Notes: generated from the letters alone by a model not told the origin. 62,207 bases of DNA from Petrotoga sp. 9PWA.NaAc.5.4 (GCF_002895485.1 NZ_AZRK01000020.1:1-62207), one strand, 5' to 3'; positions 8,053 through 17,044 are shown, counted from the first letter of the stretch. Made by a program: numbers and translations.

Positions 8053-9489
8053 TTATATTTCATGAATTTTCAAAAGATTAGTTTTACTTGAAAAACCATA
8101 TGGAATACCGGCAGTTATTACTATATTTTCTCCTGAGACTCCAAAATTCAACGATTTAACTATATTAGTTACATTTTCTAACATTGTATCGGTATCCGTA
8201 AACTTCTGCATAATAACAGGAGTCACTCCCCAAACCAAAGCCAATCTATTATAAATAACCTGCCTTGGAGAAGCGGCTATAATTTTAATATTTCTTCTAA
8301 AGCGAGATATTGCTCTGGCGGTATACCCACTATAAGTTGTTGCAACTATAACATTTATCCCTAATTGTTCAGCCACTTTTATCGCAGATAAAGAAATTGC
8401 ATTTGTTGAAGGGTCTCCTCCTCCATAAGTGGAATACTCAAATTTATATGAGTAATCATCCAAATATTTTTCGGTTTCCAGAGCAACTTTACTCATAACT
8501 TTAACTGCTTCGGCAGGATATTTTCCAATAGAAGTTTCACCAGACAACATAACTGCATCGGTACCGTCTAAAATTGCATTAGCTATATCAGTTGCTTCAG
8601 CCCTTGTTGGAAATGGATTGTTTATCATGGTTTCAAGCATTTGAGTAGCAGTTATAACAGGTTTTGCCATCGTGTTTGCAATCTCAATAATTCTTTTTTG
8701 AAGTAAAGGAATTTGTTCTACTGGGGCTTCAACTCCCAAATCTCCTCTTGCTACCATAACCCCATCAGCTTCTTCAATAATAGCTTCAAGGTTATCGATT
8801 GCCTGAAGAGTCTCTATTTTTGCAATTATTGGTAAATCAGGGATTCCCATTTCAGTTAAAACCCTTTTTGTTTTTATTATATCTTCTGGTTTTCTTACAA
8901 AAGATTGGGCAATATAATCTATATCCCATTCCATAGCTTTTACCAAATAATCTTTGTCTTTTTGAGTTAAAGGTGGTAAACTAATATCAACACCAGGGAC
9001 ATTTATACCTCTATGATGAGTTATATATCCCCCAACTAAAATTTTTGTGGTAATTTCTTTCCCATCTACTTTCAAAACTTCTAACTTAATTTTTCCATCA
9101 TCTAATAAAATTATTACTCCACTTTTAACTTCTTTTGGAAGTTCTTTATAATTAATGCTAACTCTTTCAGCATTACCAATAATATCTTCTGTAGTTAAAA
9201 TAAATTGTTTACCTTCTTCAAGAAGTACCTGGTCTGTTTCAAAATTACCTGTTCTTATCTTGGGACCCTCTAAATCCAATAAAATCGCTAAAGGTACGTT
9301 CATTTCTTTTCTTACCTTTTTTAAAAGCATAACCCGTCTTTCATGTTCTTGTATACTATCGTGAGAAGTATTTAACCGGGCGACATTCATCCCATTAGAT
9401 ATTAACTTTTTTAACATTTCTTCACTATCAGTTGATGGACCTATTGTACAAACAATTCTTGTTTTTTTATTTTCAATATTATCGGACAT
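8053..9489 (-). CDS. pyk: Pyruvate kinase
   Basis: This 478-residue enzyme converts phosphoenolpyruvate and ADP to pyruvate and ATP in glycolysis. It shows the signatures CTIGPSTDSEEML, NTSHDSIQEHERR, IIAKIETLQAIDNL (catalytic Lys) and MVARGDLGVE, with the C-terminal regulatory domain present. The start ATG has GGGGGTGAA upstream. It lies 45 bases downstream of phosphofructokinase in the same direction, so the two committed glycolytic kinases are probably co-expressed, which suits a sugar-fermenting organism. Confidence 0.97.
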   Translation of the reverse strand: MSDNIENKKTRIVCTIGPSTDSEEMLKKLISNGMNVARLNTSHDSIQEHERRVMLLKKVRKEMNVPLAILLDLEGPKIRTGNFETDQVLLEEGKQFILTTEDIIGNAERVSINYKELPKEVKSGVIILLDDGKIKLEVLKVDGKEITTKILVGGYITHHRGINVPGVDISLPPLTQKDKDYLVKAMEWDIDYIAQSFVRKPEDIIKTKRVLTEMGIPDLPIIAKIETLQAIDNLEAIIEEADGVMVARGDLGVEAPVEQIPLLQKRIIEIANTMAKPVITATQMLETMINNPFPTRAEATDIANAILDGTDAVMLSGETSIGKYPAEAVKVMSKVALETEKYLDDYSYKFEYSTYGGGDPSTNAISLSAIKVAEQLGINVIVATTYSGYTARAISRFRRNIKIIAASPRQVIYNRLALVWGVTPVIMQKFTDTDTMLENVTNIVKSLNFGVSGENIVITAGIPYGFSSKTNLLKIHEI

Positions 9490-9534
9490 TTTTCACCCCC
9501 TAAAACTTTCTAATAACTAATTTACCCAAAAGCT

Positions 9535-10503
9535 TTACGAAAGAACGTTAGCTAATTTAACGATATTCATATCGATAGACTTTTTTTCAGATAAAACCTT
9601 CTCTAAACTTACCCTTGCCATATCATTTCTACTAAGTCCGATCATAACATTATAATCTCCATCTAAAAGAGTTCTCACCGCTTCATGACCGATTCTTGAA
9701 GCTAAAATTCTATCAAAAGCCGAAGGAGAACCTCCCCTTTGAACATGCCCCAAAATAGTTATTCTTGTTTCAAAACCTATTTTGTTTTCTAAATGTCTTG
9801 CAACGGTATAAGCACTTGCAGACCCTTCAGCAACAACTACAATAGAATTAATTTTTCCTCTTTTCCTTTCGTCCCACATCTTTTCTGCCAAAGAATCGTA
9901 ATCAATTGGAACCTCAGGAATGATAATTGCTTCGGCACCCACAGCGAGTCCCGCCATCAATGCAATGTATCCAGACGTTCTTCCCATAACTTCAACTATA
10001 AAAGCTCTTTCATGAGAAGAAGCCGTATCTTTTAGCTTTTGCATAGCATCAATAACTGTATTTAAACAAGTATCAACTCCTATACACATATCGGTATAAG
10101 CAATATCATTATCTATGGAACCAGGAATCCCAACAACTGGTATTCCTTGTTCTTCTACCAATAATTTACCGCCTGTTAAACTCCCTTCCCCACCAATTAT
10201 TACTAAAGCATCGACACCTAATTCTTTTAATATATCCGCTGCTTTTTTTCTTACTTCTGGTACCTTAAATTCGGGCACTCTGGAAGTTCTTAAAATTGTT
10301 CCGCCACGTTCCATAATTCCACCCACATCCGAATAAGAAAGCTTTTTATATTCCTTGTCTAAAATTCCAGCAAAACCTCTTAAAAATCCATAAACTTCTA
10401 TACCCTCAACAACGGCGCTTCGAGTCACAGATCTAATAGCAGCATTCATACCAGGGGCATCTCCTCCACTGGTTATAATTCCTATCCTTTTTATTTCATT
10501 CAC
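9535..10503 (-). CDS. pfkA: ATP-dependent 6-phosphofructokinase
   Basis: This enzyme phosphorylates fructose 6-phosphate with ATP. Visible motifs are [36 protein letters not shown] (catalytic loop) and [12 protein letters not shown]. The Gly in GGEGS, where pyrophosphate enzymes have Asp, points to ATP as donor. I chose the GTG at 10503, giving 322 residues as usual for the family, because AGGAGGG lies seven bases upstream. The longer open frame to 10596 adds a non-conserved 31-residue start. An extended -10 promoter lies at 10668-10673. Confidence 0.95.
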   Translation of the reverse strand: MNEIKRIGIITSGGDAPGMNAAIRSVTRSAVVEGIEVYGFLRGFAGILDKEYKKLSYSDVGGIMERGGTILRTSRVPEFKVPEVRKKAADILKELGVDALVIIGGEGSLTGGKLLVEEQGIPVVGIPGSIDNDIAYTDMCIGVDTCLNTVIDAMQKLKDTASSHERAFIVEVMGRTSGYIALMAGLAVGAEAIIIPEVPIDYDSLAEKMWDERKRGKINSIVVVAEGSASAYTVARHLENKIGFETRITILGHVQRGGSPSAFDRILASRIGHEAVRTLLDGDYNVMIGLSRNDMARVSLEKVLSEKKSIDMNIVKLANVLS

Positions 10504-10667
10504 TTTTATCCCTCCTAAAAGATCCTTTTTAATATCTTTAAATATTTTAAAACTGGAGTTTTTTATTATAAAACACTTCCAAAATCTAATTCTCACTAAA
10601 TATAAATTTCTTTAACTTTTAAAAAAATACTTTTAAATAATTCTCTATAGAAAAAAACTACTTCATA

Positions 10668-10673
10668 ATTATA
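10668..10673 (-). promoter_or_regulatory. Probable pfkA promoter -10 (extended TGATATAAT)
   Basis: On the minus strand TATAAT is preceded by TGA, giving the extended -10 form TGATATAAT. The -35 region is poor. It would start a transcript with a leader of about 160 bases ahead of pfkA. The same extended -10 is seen before other genes in this window. Confidence 0.55.
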
Positions 10674-10716
10674 TCACTTAAAACATTAATCTTTTGTTAA
10701 GATGTCTATAAAATGG

Positions 10717-10745
10717 ATTATTGAGAGTTGTATTTATGTTATAAT
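10717..10745 (+). promoter_or_regulatory. Probable promoter of Fur-family regulator gene
   Basis: A consensus TATAAT at 10740-10745 is preceded by TGT, an extended -10 pattern. The -35 hexamer 17 bases upstream (ATTATT) is weak. The resulting leader is about 33 bases. It lies back to back with the pfkA promoter. Confidence 0.6.
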
Positions 10746-10784
10746 ATTTTTAGAAAGATTTTTATTAATCAAAAGGTGATGCCA

Positions 10785-11231
10785 ATGGAGAATATTTATG
10801 ATAAAGGGAATATAGCAAAAATTTTAAAAAATTATAATATTAAAGAAACTCCGAATAGAATAAAAGTAGCTTATGAACTACTTAATTCTTCAAATCATCT
10901 TACAATAAACGACATTCATGAAAAACTTTTAAAAAAAGGGCAGAGAATATCTTTTACTTCTATATACAATATAGTAAAACTTTTTGAAAGTGCTGGATTA
11001 GTAAAAGAATTAAAAACTAACGACAAAATACATTATGACTCTAATACTTTGCCGCACATACATTTCATATGTGAAAAATGTCAAAATATATGGGACTTAA
11101 ACATTCAAGAAAATACTGATTGGAAAGAATTGCTGGAAAGCAACTTACCAAATTACAAATTGGGAAGTGTAGAAATTACTTTGCATGGAATATGCGAAAA
11201 TTGCTCAAAAAATCAGAATATTAATGTTTAA
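10785..11231 (+). CDS. Fur-family metal- or peroxide-responsive repressor
   Basis: This 148-residue protein has an N-terminal winged helix (RISFTSIYNIVKLFESAGLV is the recognition region) and a C-terminal dimer domain with two Cys pairs, CEKC and CENC, that normally hold structural zinc. The metal-sensing histidine stretch is reduced to LPHIHFIC. It could be PerR-, Zur- or Fur-like; the sequence alone does not decide. I chose the ATG at 10785 because AAGGTG lies six bases upstream. Upstream ATG/TTG codons in frame lack a site. It stands alone, divergent from pfkA. Confidence 0.88.
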   Translation: MENIYDKGNIAKILKNYNIKETPNRIKVAYELLNSSNHLTINDIHEKLLKKGQRISFTSIYNIVKLFESAGLVKELKTNDKIHYDSNTLPHIHFICEKCQNIWDLNIQENTDWKELLESNLPNYKLGSVEITLHGICENCSKNQNINV

Positions 11232-11236
11232 AAAAA

Positions 11237-11854
11237 TTATCTATGAATCGTGCGAGCTACAGTTAAACATACGAGAATTTCGCACTTATTTTTAACTAAA
11301 TTCTCTATTTCATTCATAGTAGATCCTGTTGTGTAGACATCATCTATAATTATTAGATAAGGTGTAGGAGTTCCCGTTAACTTAATTTTATTCTTCATAT
11401 TTTTTGTTCTTTCTTTGACATTGAGTTGAGCCTGCCTTCTGAACGCCTTTGATTCAAATAGCTGAATTAGTGGAAATCCTAAAAGTTGTGAAAAACTTTC
11501 AGCAATTAGTTTAGCTGGAGTAAAACCCTTTTCGTATTTACTAAGATAATTAGATGGTACATAAGAAACAGAATAAGATAGTTCGGGAAAGTTTAAACTT
11601 AAAAACCATTTTGATAATAGTTCACCAAACGTATTAGCTATTTTAGGATGTGAATGATATTTAAATTCGGTAATTATTTTTGATAGAGGGTATTCATATT
11701 TACCATAATGATAAATTTTATACGCTCCATCTGTAATGGAAGGAGCATATATCTTTTTTATACACTTTCTGCACAACATTTTATTAAAAGCAATAGGTTC
11801 CCCACAAATAATACAAGTTGGTTCAAAGAAGATTTCAAAAATTTTTTTAAAAAT
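11237..11854 (-). CDS. comF: ComF-family phosphoribosyltransferase-like protein (start codon unclear)
   Basis: The C-terminal half carries the PRPP-binding signature LIIIDDVYTTGSTM, and the middle has the ComF segment YEKGFTPAKLIAE and later RRQAQLNVKER. The first ATG (11779) would remove half of a zinc ribbon: reading further upstream in frame gives CIICGEP and then CRKC, the expected CxxC...CxxC pair. The frame is open to 11854 but contains no ATG, GTG or TTG above 11779. Translation must begin at a rare codon such as ATT or enter by +1 frameshift from the HEAT gene, whose stop overlaps here. The coordinates give the full conserved frame. ComF proteins aid uptake of transforming DNA. Confidence 0.75.
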   Translation of the reverse strand: MFKKIFEIFFEPTCIICGEPIAFNKMLCRKCIKKIYAPSITDGAYKIYHYGKYEYPLSKIITEFKYHSHPKIANTFGELLSKWFLSLNFPELSYSVSYVPSNYLSKYEKGFTPAKLIAESFSQLLGFPLIQLFESKAFRRQAQLNVKERTKNMKNKIKLTGTPTPYLIIIDDVYTTGSTMNEIENLVKNKCEILVCLTVARTIHR

Positions 11855-13115
11855 TTACTACCATCTCCGCATTTAATCTCAGAAGGGCATTTAAAGCCGA
11901 TAACTTCAAACTACCGTTTTCATAAGGATCTTTTAAAATCCTATGAGGGATTTCCCAATACTCTTTAGCATTAAAAAATTTTAGCAAATTTACAGCGGCT
12001 TTTCTTATTGAAACAGGATAAATCTTTTTTGCAGCAATTTCTGAAATCTCATTTAAAAAATTATTTAATTTCATTTTTTTAATTATTTTTAAACCTTCTT
12101 TTATACGTTTAGATGAAACAGAATTCATGAAATCATTAATATAATCTGTTAACGTATAATCTTGAAAAGAGAGAAGATAATCAGCTGCTCCTATAACTAA
12201 ATCATCATCGATTTTGTTTAATAAATTTCTGCTAAACTCAATATATCCCATATCTTCTTTCTCAGCTGCTAATTTCAAGCCGAATCTTATCAATTTAGTA
12301 TTCTCACTATTTATAAATCGATCGATCAAAAATGATGGTAAATTATCAATCCCACATACTTTTTTTAATGTTTTTGCAGCATTTTGAAGAACTTCTAAAT
12401 TATTCTCTTCGTTAATTACTTTCTCTATAAACTTATTTATAACTTCGCACGGCAGTCCAGAAAAAAACTTAACGATTAAATTTTTTACTTGGTCATCACA
12501 TTCAAAATAAATTTCTTTTAAAGAATTAAAAAAACTTATAGAATCTGATACAGCATAAAATCTTCTTAAAGCCATAAGCTTGACACTGTTTTCTATATTT
12601 GTATCTATAAGAGTTTCTGAAATATTATCTAACGCAAATATCAATTGCCTTATTTTGACGTAAGGATCTTCTTTCATTAAATCAATTATTTCGTTAGATT
12701 CTTCAGGACAAAATTCTAAAAACATACATAAAAGTTGATATCGAACATTAGGATCAGGATCTTTACTATATTTTAAAATGAAATTAAGGGGTTCAATTTT
12801 CATTGAAATATAACTAACAATAGCTTCTTTTCTAATTGCTGATGAAATATCGTTTAAAGCTGTTTTCACTGTTTCTTCATCTAAAAGAGCCATTTTATCT
12901 AAATATTTGTACGCATAAAATCTTACATCTTTATCAGGATCTTGCAAATAATCTTTAACTATTGAAATTTCTATTTTGTGCTTAGTTAATTCTTGAATAG
13001 CTTTTGATTTAAAAGCCGGATATGGAGAATTTAACATTTCATAATATATTTGAACATTTTCTGATTTTATTCTTTCTTCTAATATCTTATAACTTTCAAT
13101 TATTTCGTTAGCCAT
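11847..13115 (-). CDS. HEAT-repeat protein
   Basis: This 422-residue soluble protein is built of helical repeats. Copies near residues 75-95 (LQDPDKDVRFYAYKYL) and 135-155 (SKDPDPNVRYQLL) have the D-x-x-V-R pattern of HEAT/PBS-lyase repeats. No catalytic motif was found, so a scaffold or adaptor role is likely. The gene ends in GTAAATTTTTAA, inside the start of the ComF frame, so the two are coupled. A copy of the dispersed leader element lies just upstream, and the start has a GGAGG site. The precise function is unknown. Confidence 0.8.
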   Translation of the reverse strand: MANEIIESYKILEERIKSENVQIYYEMLNSPYPAFKSKAIQELTKHKIEISIVKDYLQDPDKDVRFYAYKYLDKMALLDEETVKTALNDISSAIRKEAIVSYISMKIEPLNFILKYSKDPDPNVRYQLLCMFLEFCPEESNEIIDLMKEDPYVKIRQLIFALDNISETLIDTNIENSVKLMALRRFYAVSDSISFFNSLKEIYFECDDQVKNLIVKFFSGLPCEVINKFIEKVINEENNLEVLQNAAKTLKKVCGIDNLPSFLIDRFINSENTKLIRFGLKLAAEKEDMGYIEFSRNLLNKIDDDLVIGAADYLLSFQDYTLTDYINDFMNSVSSKRIKEGLKIIKKMKLNNFLNEISEIAAKKIYPVSIRKAAVNLLKFFNAKEYWEIPHRILKDPYENGSLKLSALNALLRLNAEMVVNF

Positions 13116-13134
13116 TTTACCTCCTAATAATAGA

Positions 13135-13307
13135 CGTTACTTACTTTAGAAATTCCAAAATCCTTATTATATGTATGTTTTAGATTTGAATTATTTTATA
13201 ATGCCGATCTTGGTACTTGTAGCCAAGAAAGGGGAAAGGGCTCCGCCCTGAACCCGTTTTAAATTCAAAAGCTTATTTTTCAAAAATCTTTAATCCTAAA
13301 GTCCCTA
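13135..13307 (-). repeat. Dispersed leader element, copy 2 (HEAT gene leader)
   Basis: The element is oriented like the HEAT gene and ends about 20 bases before its start. On the minus strand H1 reads AGGGC-GGA-GCCCT. H2 has CTTGG/CCAAG arms instead of the TTCGC/GCGAA arms of other copies, a coordinated change. Confidence 0.8.
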
Positions 13308-13429
13308 TCCAATCCTTACTAATTCTTAATTTTTTTAACTCTTTCGCTTACGTATAGCCAACGAAGGGGAGGGCTCCGCCCTGGACCCATTTTAAATTCA
13401 AAATTCTATTTTTAGAAAATTCTCATTTT
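13308..13429 (-). repeat. Dispersed leader element, truncated tandem copy
   Basis: This second, partial copy directly precedes copy 2 in the transcribed direction. It keeps the 5' half (GAATTTAAAATGGGTCC, H1 and H2) but lacks the 3' third with the TATAAAATA and TTTCTAAAGTGAG segments. It touches the stop codon of the pseudopilin gene. Confidence 0.75.
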
Positions 13430-13874
13430 ACTGAGGAAGAGGGGAGGATTCCGGTTTTATATATAATCTCATTATATTTTCCTCATTGAAAATTACTTTT
13501 AAGAAATTCTCGTCATATGAAAAACCGATTACTTTATCCGAAATTAAAGTTTCACGAGAAGGATACTGTGATCGAAACCTATAAATCCTTTTGGTAAGAT
13601 TATCATAATACAAACCAACCTGACCGCCTTCTTTAAAATCTCCTTGTACATATTTAGAATCATAGACTCTAACATTTTGCATCTCATTTTTTGAGATGAT
13701 GATAATCTCCATTGCAGCATTTGATATGAGATTTTGATAAATCATCTCTTCTAAAGATATCTTTAAAATATTAACGGTACTTGCAAAAGTTGTTAATACG
13801 ATTAACGTGCTCAAACAAACTATAAATATTTCAAAAACTGTCTCTAAAAGTATGAATCCTTGATTTCTTCTCAT
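13428..13874 (-). CDS. Type IV pilin-like/pseudopilin protein
   Basis: This 148-residue protein starts with MRRNQGFILLETVFEIF, a class III prepilin signal: a short positive leader, cleavage after Gly6, Phe at the new N-terminus and Glu at mature position 5, followed by a hydrophobic helix. The rest is a small globular domain without motifs I recognise. It starts directly after the stop of the upstream exported-protein gene. No other pilus gene is nearby, so it may be a minor pilin of a competence or secretion machine encoded elsewhere. Confidence 0.75.
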   Translation of the reverse strand: MRRNQGFILLETVFEIFIVCLSTLIVLTTFASTVNILKISLEEMIYQNLISNAAMEIIIISKNEMQNVRVYDSKYVQGDFKEGGQVGLYYDNLTKRIYRFRSQYPSRETLISDKVIGFSYDENFLKVIFNEENIMRLYIKPESSPLPQ

Positions 13875-14390
13875 TTAAATTGGTTCTACTAAAAAAATTG
13901 AAAAATCTATTCTACCGTTTACAAGTCTTAACTCCATTTTTAAATCATCTATAAAGTCTACAGGTTTAGGAACAATATATCCAACTTTTAATACAAAATA
14001 ATCTAAGAAATTTTCACCTCTTTGAAAAGGATATCCTACATAAAATTTAGCCAAAATGTTTTGAAAATTAGCATTTATCGCAGAATATAAAAAGTTTCCT
14101 CTATATGCAGCATCATTTAACCACAACAATCCCACATCCAAAAAAAGATATTCATTAATATCCCAAATTTTTGCAGAAACATCTGTTATAGTAATCAATT
14201 CAAAATTTTCACCAAACTTAGGGCTCATATCAAAAGAAAAGTTAAAAGCACTTGATTCCAAACCAAATCTTAACGCAAAATTGAAGCCACTTTCATCATT
14301 TAAAACCGAAAAACCAAGGTCATAAGAGGTTTGAGAAAAAGTTAGAATTATTATTAATAAAGCTAATAAAACTAAAAACGTTCTTTTCAT
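13875..14390 (-). CDS. Exported beta-strand-rich protein, possible outer envelope protein
   Basis: This 171-residue protein has a clear signal peptide (MKRTFLVLLALLIIILTFS). The mature part is made of alternating aromatic/hydrophobic stretches such as FNFALRFGL, FNFSFDMSP and ENFLDYFVLKVGYIV, which look like beta strands. That would suit a small barrel or beta sandwich in the toga sheath (inference). I do not recognise a family. It ends immediately before the pseudopilin start and has a leader element copy upstream. Confidence 0.6.
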   Translation of the reverse strand: MKRTFLVLLALLIIILTFSQTSYDLGFSVLNDESGFNFALRFGLESSAFNFSFDMSPKFGENFELITITDVSAKIWDINEYLFLDVGLLWLNDAAYRGNFLYSAINANFQNILAKFYVGYPFQRGENFLDYFVLKVGYIVPKPVDFIDDLKMELRLVNGRIDFSIFLVEPI

Positions 14391-14410
14391 ATTTTTCCTC
14401 CTTTATTTTA

Positions 14411-14627
14411 TTCATTTACTAACTTTAGAAACTCTCAAATCCATATTTTATAAATATTTTAGCCTTTAACTTTATATAAAATACCTTCACAGATCTAATT
14501 TTGAACAATTCTCTATTTTTTTAATGCATTCAGTACTTGTCCGAAAAAGAAAGATAAGGCTCCGCCTTGGACCCTTTATAAATTCAAAATATTATTTAGA
14601 AAGTCTCTATCTCCAAAGTATCTATTT
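14411..14627 (-). repeat. Dispersed leader element, copy 3
   Basis: The element precedes the exported-protein gene in sense orientation. H1 reads AAGGC-GGA-GCCTT on the minus strand, a fully compensated version of the AGGGC/GCCCT stem. H2 is degraded. Confidence 0.75.
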
Positions 14628-14629
14628 AT

Positions 14630-14680
14630 CCATTTACTAACTTTAGAAACTCTAAAGCTACTATTTTATTTATATAACAA
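14630..14680 (-). repeat. Dispersed leader element, 3'-end fragment
   Basis: A second copy of the element's gene-proximal end (ACTTTAGAAACTCTAAAGC on the plus strand) follows copy 3 in tandem and then loses similarity before the stop of the LptA-like gene. Confidence 0.5.
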
Positions 14681-14694
14681 TGTTGAATAGATTA

Positions 14695-15312
14695 TTAATC
14701 ACCTACTTCTAACGTCAAATCAACTGTTGTTGCTTCTATTTCCTCTGTTATTGTATCAAAAGTAGCTTTTTCAGATTTCATATCGATTTTTTTTGCTTTA
14801 TTAATAATGTGAACTTCTTCCATTAGATTCAACAAATTTTTTTCTTCTTCATATCTGAATTTTTTTGAATATATAAAATAATCACTTTTTGTAATAGTCA
14901 CTAAATTATTTGAATTTCCTTCATAAATTTTATTTATGTTATCAAATTGCATTTCATCACAAATAATTTCTATTGTTGAATCCTCTAACAAAATTTTAGA
15001 AATAACCTCACCTTTTAATAACCCTTTCTCCATTTGAAGGTCAAAATCCATTAATAATGCTTTTGATTCAAAAGATTCACTTTTAATTGACACTTCATTT
15101 GTTTTTACATTTCTCCACTCATTGTTGATCAAAGTAATTGTAGCATGATTAGTGGTTATAGATAAATCCCCTTTTTGAATCAGTACATTATCCGTTAAAA
15201 TGTATTGATTTTCACCTCCTCTGACATTTCCTGCGCGAACATTTATTGTAGCAGAAAAAAGTAAAATATTTATTAAAAAAAAGCTTAATAAAAGAATTAA
15301 AGACTTTTTCAT
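14695..15312 (-). CDS. LptA/OstA-like periplasmic protein
   Basis: This exported protein (205 residues from the chosen start) has a signal peptide (MKKSLILLLSFFLINILLFS). Its repeated beta-strand pattern includes LTDNVLIQKGDLSITTNHATI and FDTITEEIEATTVDL, typical of the OstA/LptA fold that carries lipopolysaccharide across the periplasm in Gram-negatives. Thermotogae are not known to make classical LPS, so it may move another envelope lipid. I chose the ATG at 15312, which overlaps the upstream stop as ATGA and has GGAGG upstream, over a start six residues earlier. Confidence 0.7.
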   Translation of the reverse strand: MKKSLILLLSFFLINILLFSATINVRAGNVRGGENQYILTDNVLIQKGDLSITTNHATITLINNEWRNVKTNEVSIKSESFESKALLMDFDLQMEKGLLKGEVISKILLEDSTIEIICDEMQFDNINKIYEGNSNNLVTITKSDYFIYSKKFRYEEEKNLLNLMEEVHIINKAKKIDMKSEKATFDTITEEIEATTVDLTLEVGD

Positions 15313-16085
15313 ACGTGCTCCTCCCACCATTTTTCTGATTCATTATGGCCATCAAAAAATAAAGCCATATTATAAAAATTACTATTAGAAATTTTCGAAG
15401 GTATAATGCTTTGATGTTTTTCTGATAATATTTTATAATTTTTAAGAGTTCGAGAATAAGAAACTTTTAATAGCAGTTCAACAATATTTTTGGGATTAGG
15501 GTATTCTAAAGATGAATCAAAAGATATTATTACTGCGTTCTTAGAAAATTTCTGAGGAATGAATGAAAGAAAAGAAGTAGGGATAAAATTCCCTCCTTGA
15601 TACTCATAAAAATGGTAATATGGTGGAAAAGATAATTCCATCATTAACATATCAACAATCATTGTTTCTTTAGGTAAAATAAAAACTTTGTTCTTTTTAA
15701 TATCAAAAACTTCAAAATATATGTTTGCTGGTAAACTTTCCAAAGTTTTATCCCCAAAGTACTTTTCTAAAAAGGCTTTTAAATCATTTGGTTCATACAA
15801 AGACATCTTGCCTCTTCCAAGCTTTAAAAGTGCTGCGGTTTGTGCATACAAACTATTGTACAATTCTGAAGATTTCATTATTTCTTTCAGAGGATTATTT
15901 TTTTCTAATATAAAGTCTTTTAAACGAATAAAAAAATGTTGTCCATATAACCCAAAAAAGACACCCCTTAAACTCCCTATACCCGTAGTATAAAGTGTTA
16001 TGTTTTCTGTTTTTTTAGCAAAGAATTCTAACGCACCTGATTCCCAATAAAAACCTTCAAAATTCCCTCCCATTACTAAATTCAT
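15309..16085 (-). CDS. Degenerate patatin-like protein
   Basis: This 258-residue protein aligns by eye with the preceding patatin. It keeps an N-terminal GGNFEGFYWESGALEFF where the oxyanion loop should be, and TGIGSLRGVFFGLYG where the true enzyme has TGSSAGAIVGAYFALYP. The catalytic G-x-S-x-G is broken and I see no DGG dyad, so lipase activity is unlikely. It overlaps the patatin by four bases and the LptA-like gene by four bases. It may be a regulatory or structural partner of the active enzyme (inference). Confidence 0.6.
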   Translation of the reverse strand: MNLVMGGNFEGFYWESGALEFFAKKTENITLYTTGIGSLRGVFFGLYGQHFFIRLKDFILEKNNPLKEIMKSSELYNSLYAQTAALLKLGRGKMSLYEPNDLKAFLEKYFGDKTLESLPANIYFEVFDIKKNKVFILPKETMIVDMLMMELSFPPYYHFYEYQGGNFIPTSFLSFIPQKFSKNAVIISFDSSLEYPNPKNIVELLLKVSYSRTLKNYKILSEKHQSIIPSKISNSNFYNMALFFDGHNESEKWWEEHV

Positions 16086-16882
16086 TGTAAAACACCTTCT
16101 TGCTGAAAATTCTCAGATATCTGCTGTTTGGATTGTTGATATATCTCAGTAAAATGGTCGAAATCATTCCAAGAAAATCCTATTTTATAACTATATACTT
16201 CATCTGCATTTTCTAAATCTTTTTTTACTAAAAATTGGTTTTTATAATCATCTATAGAAATTAAATATTCTAAGCCATTGTCAAATTCAAAATTTTTTAT
16301 TTCATCTTCATTTAAATCACTTGCTATAACATAATCTGAACCTAATTTTTTTGCAAAATTTACAGGAATTGGATTTAAAATTCCGCCATCTAATAAATCC
16401 ATTCCTCCCAATCTAAGAGGGGGGAAAACACCAGGAACACTCGATGAAGCCATAACTGCATCTATTATATAACCTTCTGTAATTTCTACTTCCTCTCCAC
16501 TTTCCAAATCATAAGAAACAACTCCTAACTTAATTTTACAATCAGAAAATTTTTTCTTTCCATAAAGTCCTTTGTAAATATCATAAACAAACTCATTTTT
16601 TAAAAAACTTTTCGAAGCAACTAATTTAGGAAAATTAGAAATTTTTCTATTTAAAACTTTGAAATTTGAGGATATCTTCTTTTTATTCTCTTTTATTATT
16701 TCCTGAAAAACTTCTGTTAAATTACTTTCAGGATACAATGCAAAATATGCTCCAACAATGGCTCCTGCACTTGAACCAGTTACTATCTCTATATCGATCT
16801 TTCTGTATTTTAAAACTTCTATTAAAGCCAAATGAGCAGCGCCTCGTGCTCCTCCACTACCTAAGGCTAATCCGTAATGCAT
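16082..16882 (-). CDS. Patatin-like phospholipase (RssA type)
   Basis: This 266-residue cytoplasmic acyl hydrolase has all active-site parts: oxyanion loop GSGGARGAAH (residues ~8-17), nucleophile motif GSSAG near residue 37, and the Asp of DGG in LLDGGILNPIPV near residue 165. The family hydrolyses phospholipids or other acyl esters. It is followed by its degenerate copy and the LptA-like gene in a tight overlapping operon, which points to envelope lipid work. The start has AGGAG upstream. Confidence 0.9.
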   Translation of the reverse strand: MHYGLALGSGGARGAAHLALIEVLKYRKIDIEIVTGSSAGAIVGAYFALYPESNLTEVFQEIIKENKKKISSNFKVLNRKISNFPKLVASKSFLKNEFVYDIYKGLYGKKKFSDCKIKLGVVSYDLESGEEVEITEGYIIDAVMASSSVPGVFPPLRLGGMDLLDGGILNPIPVNFAKKLGSDYVIASDLNEDEIKNFEFDNGLEYLISIDDYKNQFLVKKDLENADEVYSYKIGFSWNDFDHFTEIYQQSKQQISENFQQEGVLQ

Positions 16883-17000
16883 TTATTTCTCCTTTCTTTT
16901 TATTTATAAATTAAGTAAAATATTTAATTCTATATTTAATTTTTTATTATACTATAACTAAAAATACTATTAACTACGAAATAGTCGCATTCTTGTAATA

Positions 17001-17044
17001 TTTTTAAATTCAAAACTCCATTATTAGAAAAATCTTTACTTCTA
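17001..17044 (-). repeat. Dispersed leader element, 5' fragment
   Basis: Only the gene-distal end of the element is recognisable (TTTTAAATTCAAAACTCC... on the plus strand). It lies between the Omp-alpha-like gene and the patatin gene and has the orientation expected for the patatin. Confidence 0.4.

Noticed and set aside
9793-10336. Open frames on the plus strand over pfkA
   Set aside because: They run antisense to a strongly conserved gene, have no ribosome site and read as low-complexity protein. The same holds for the many other frames opposite or inside recognised genes.
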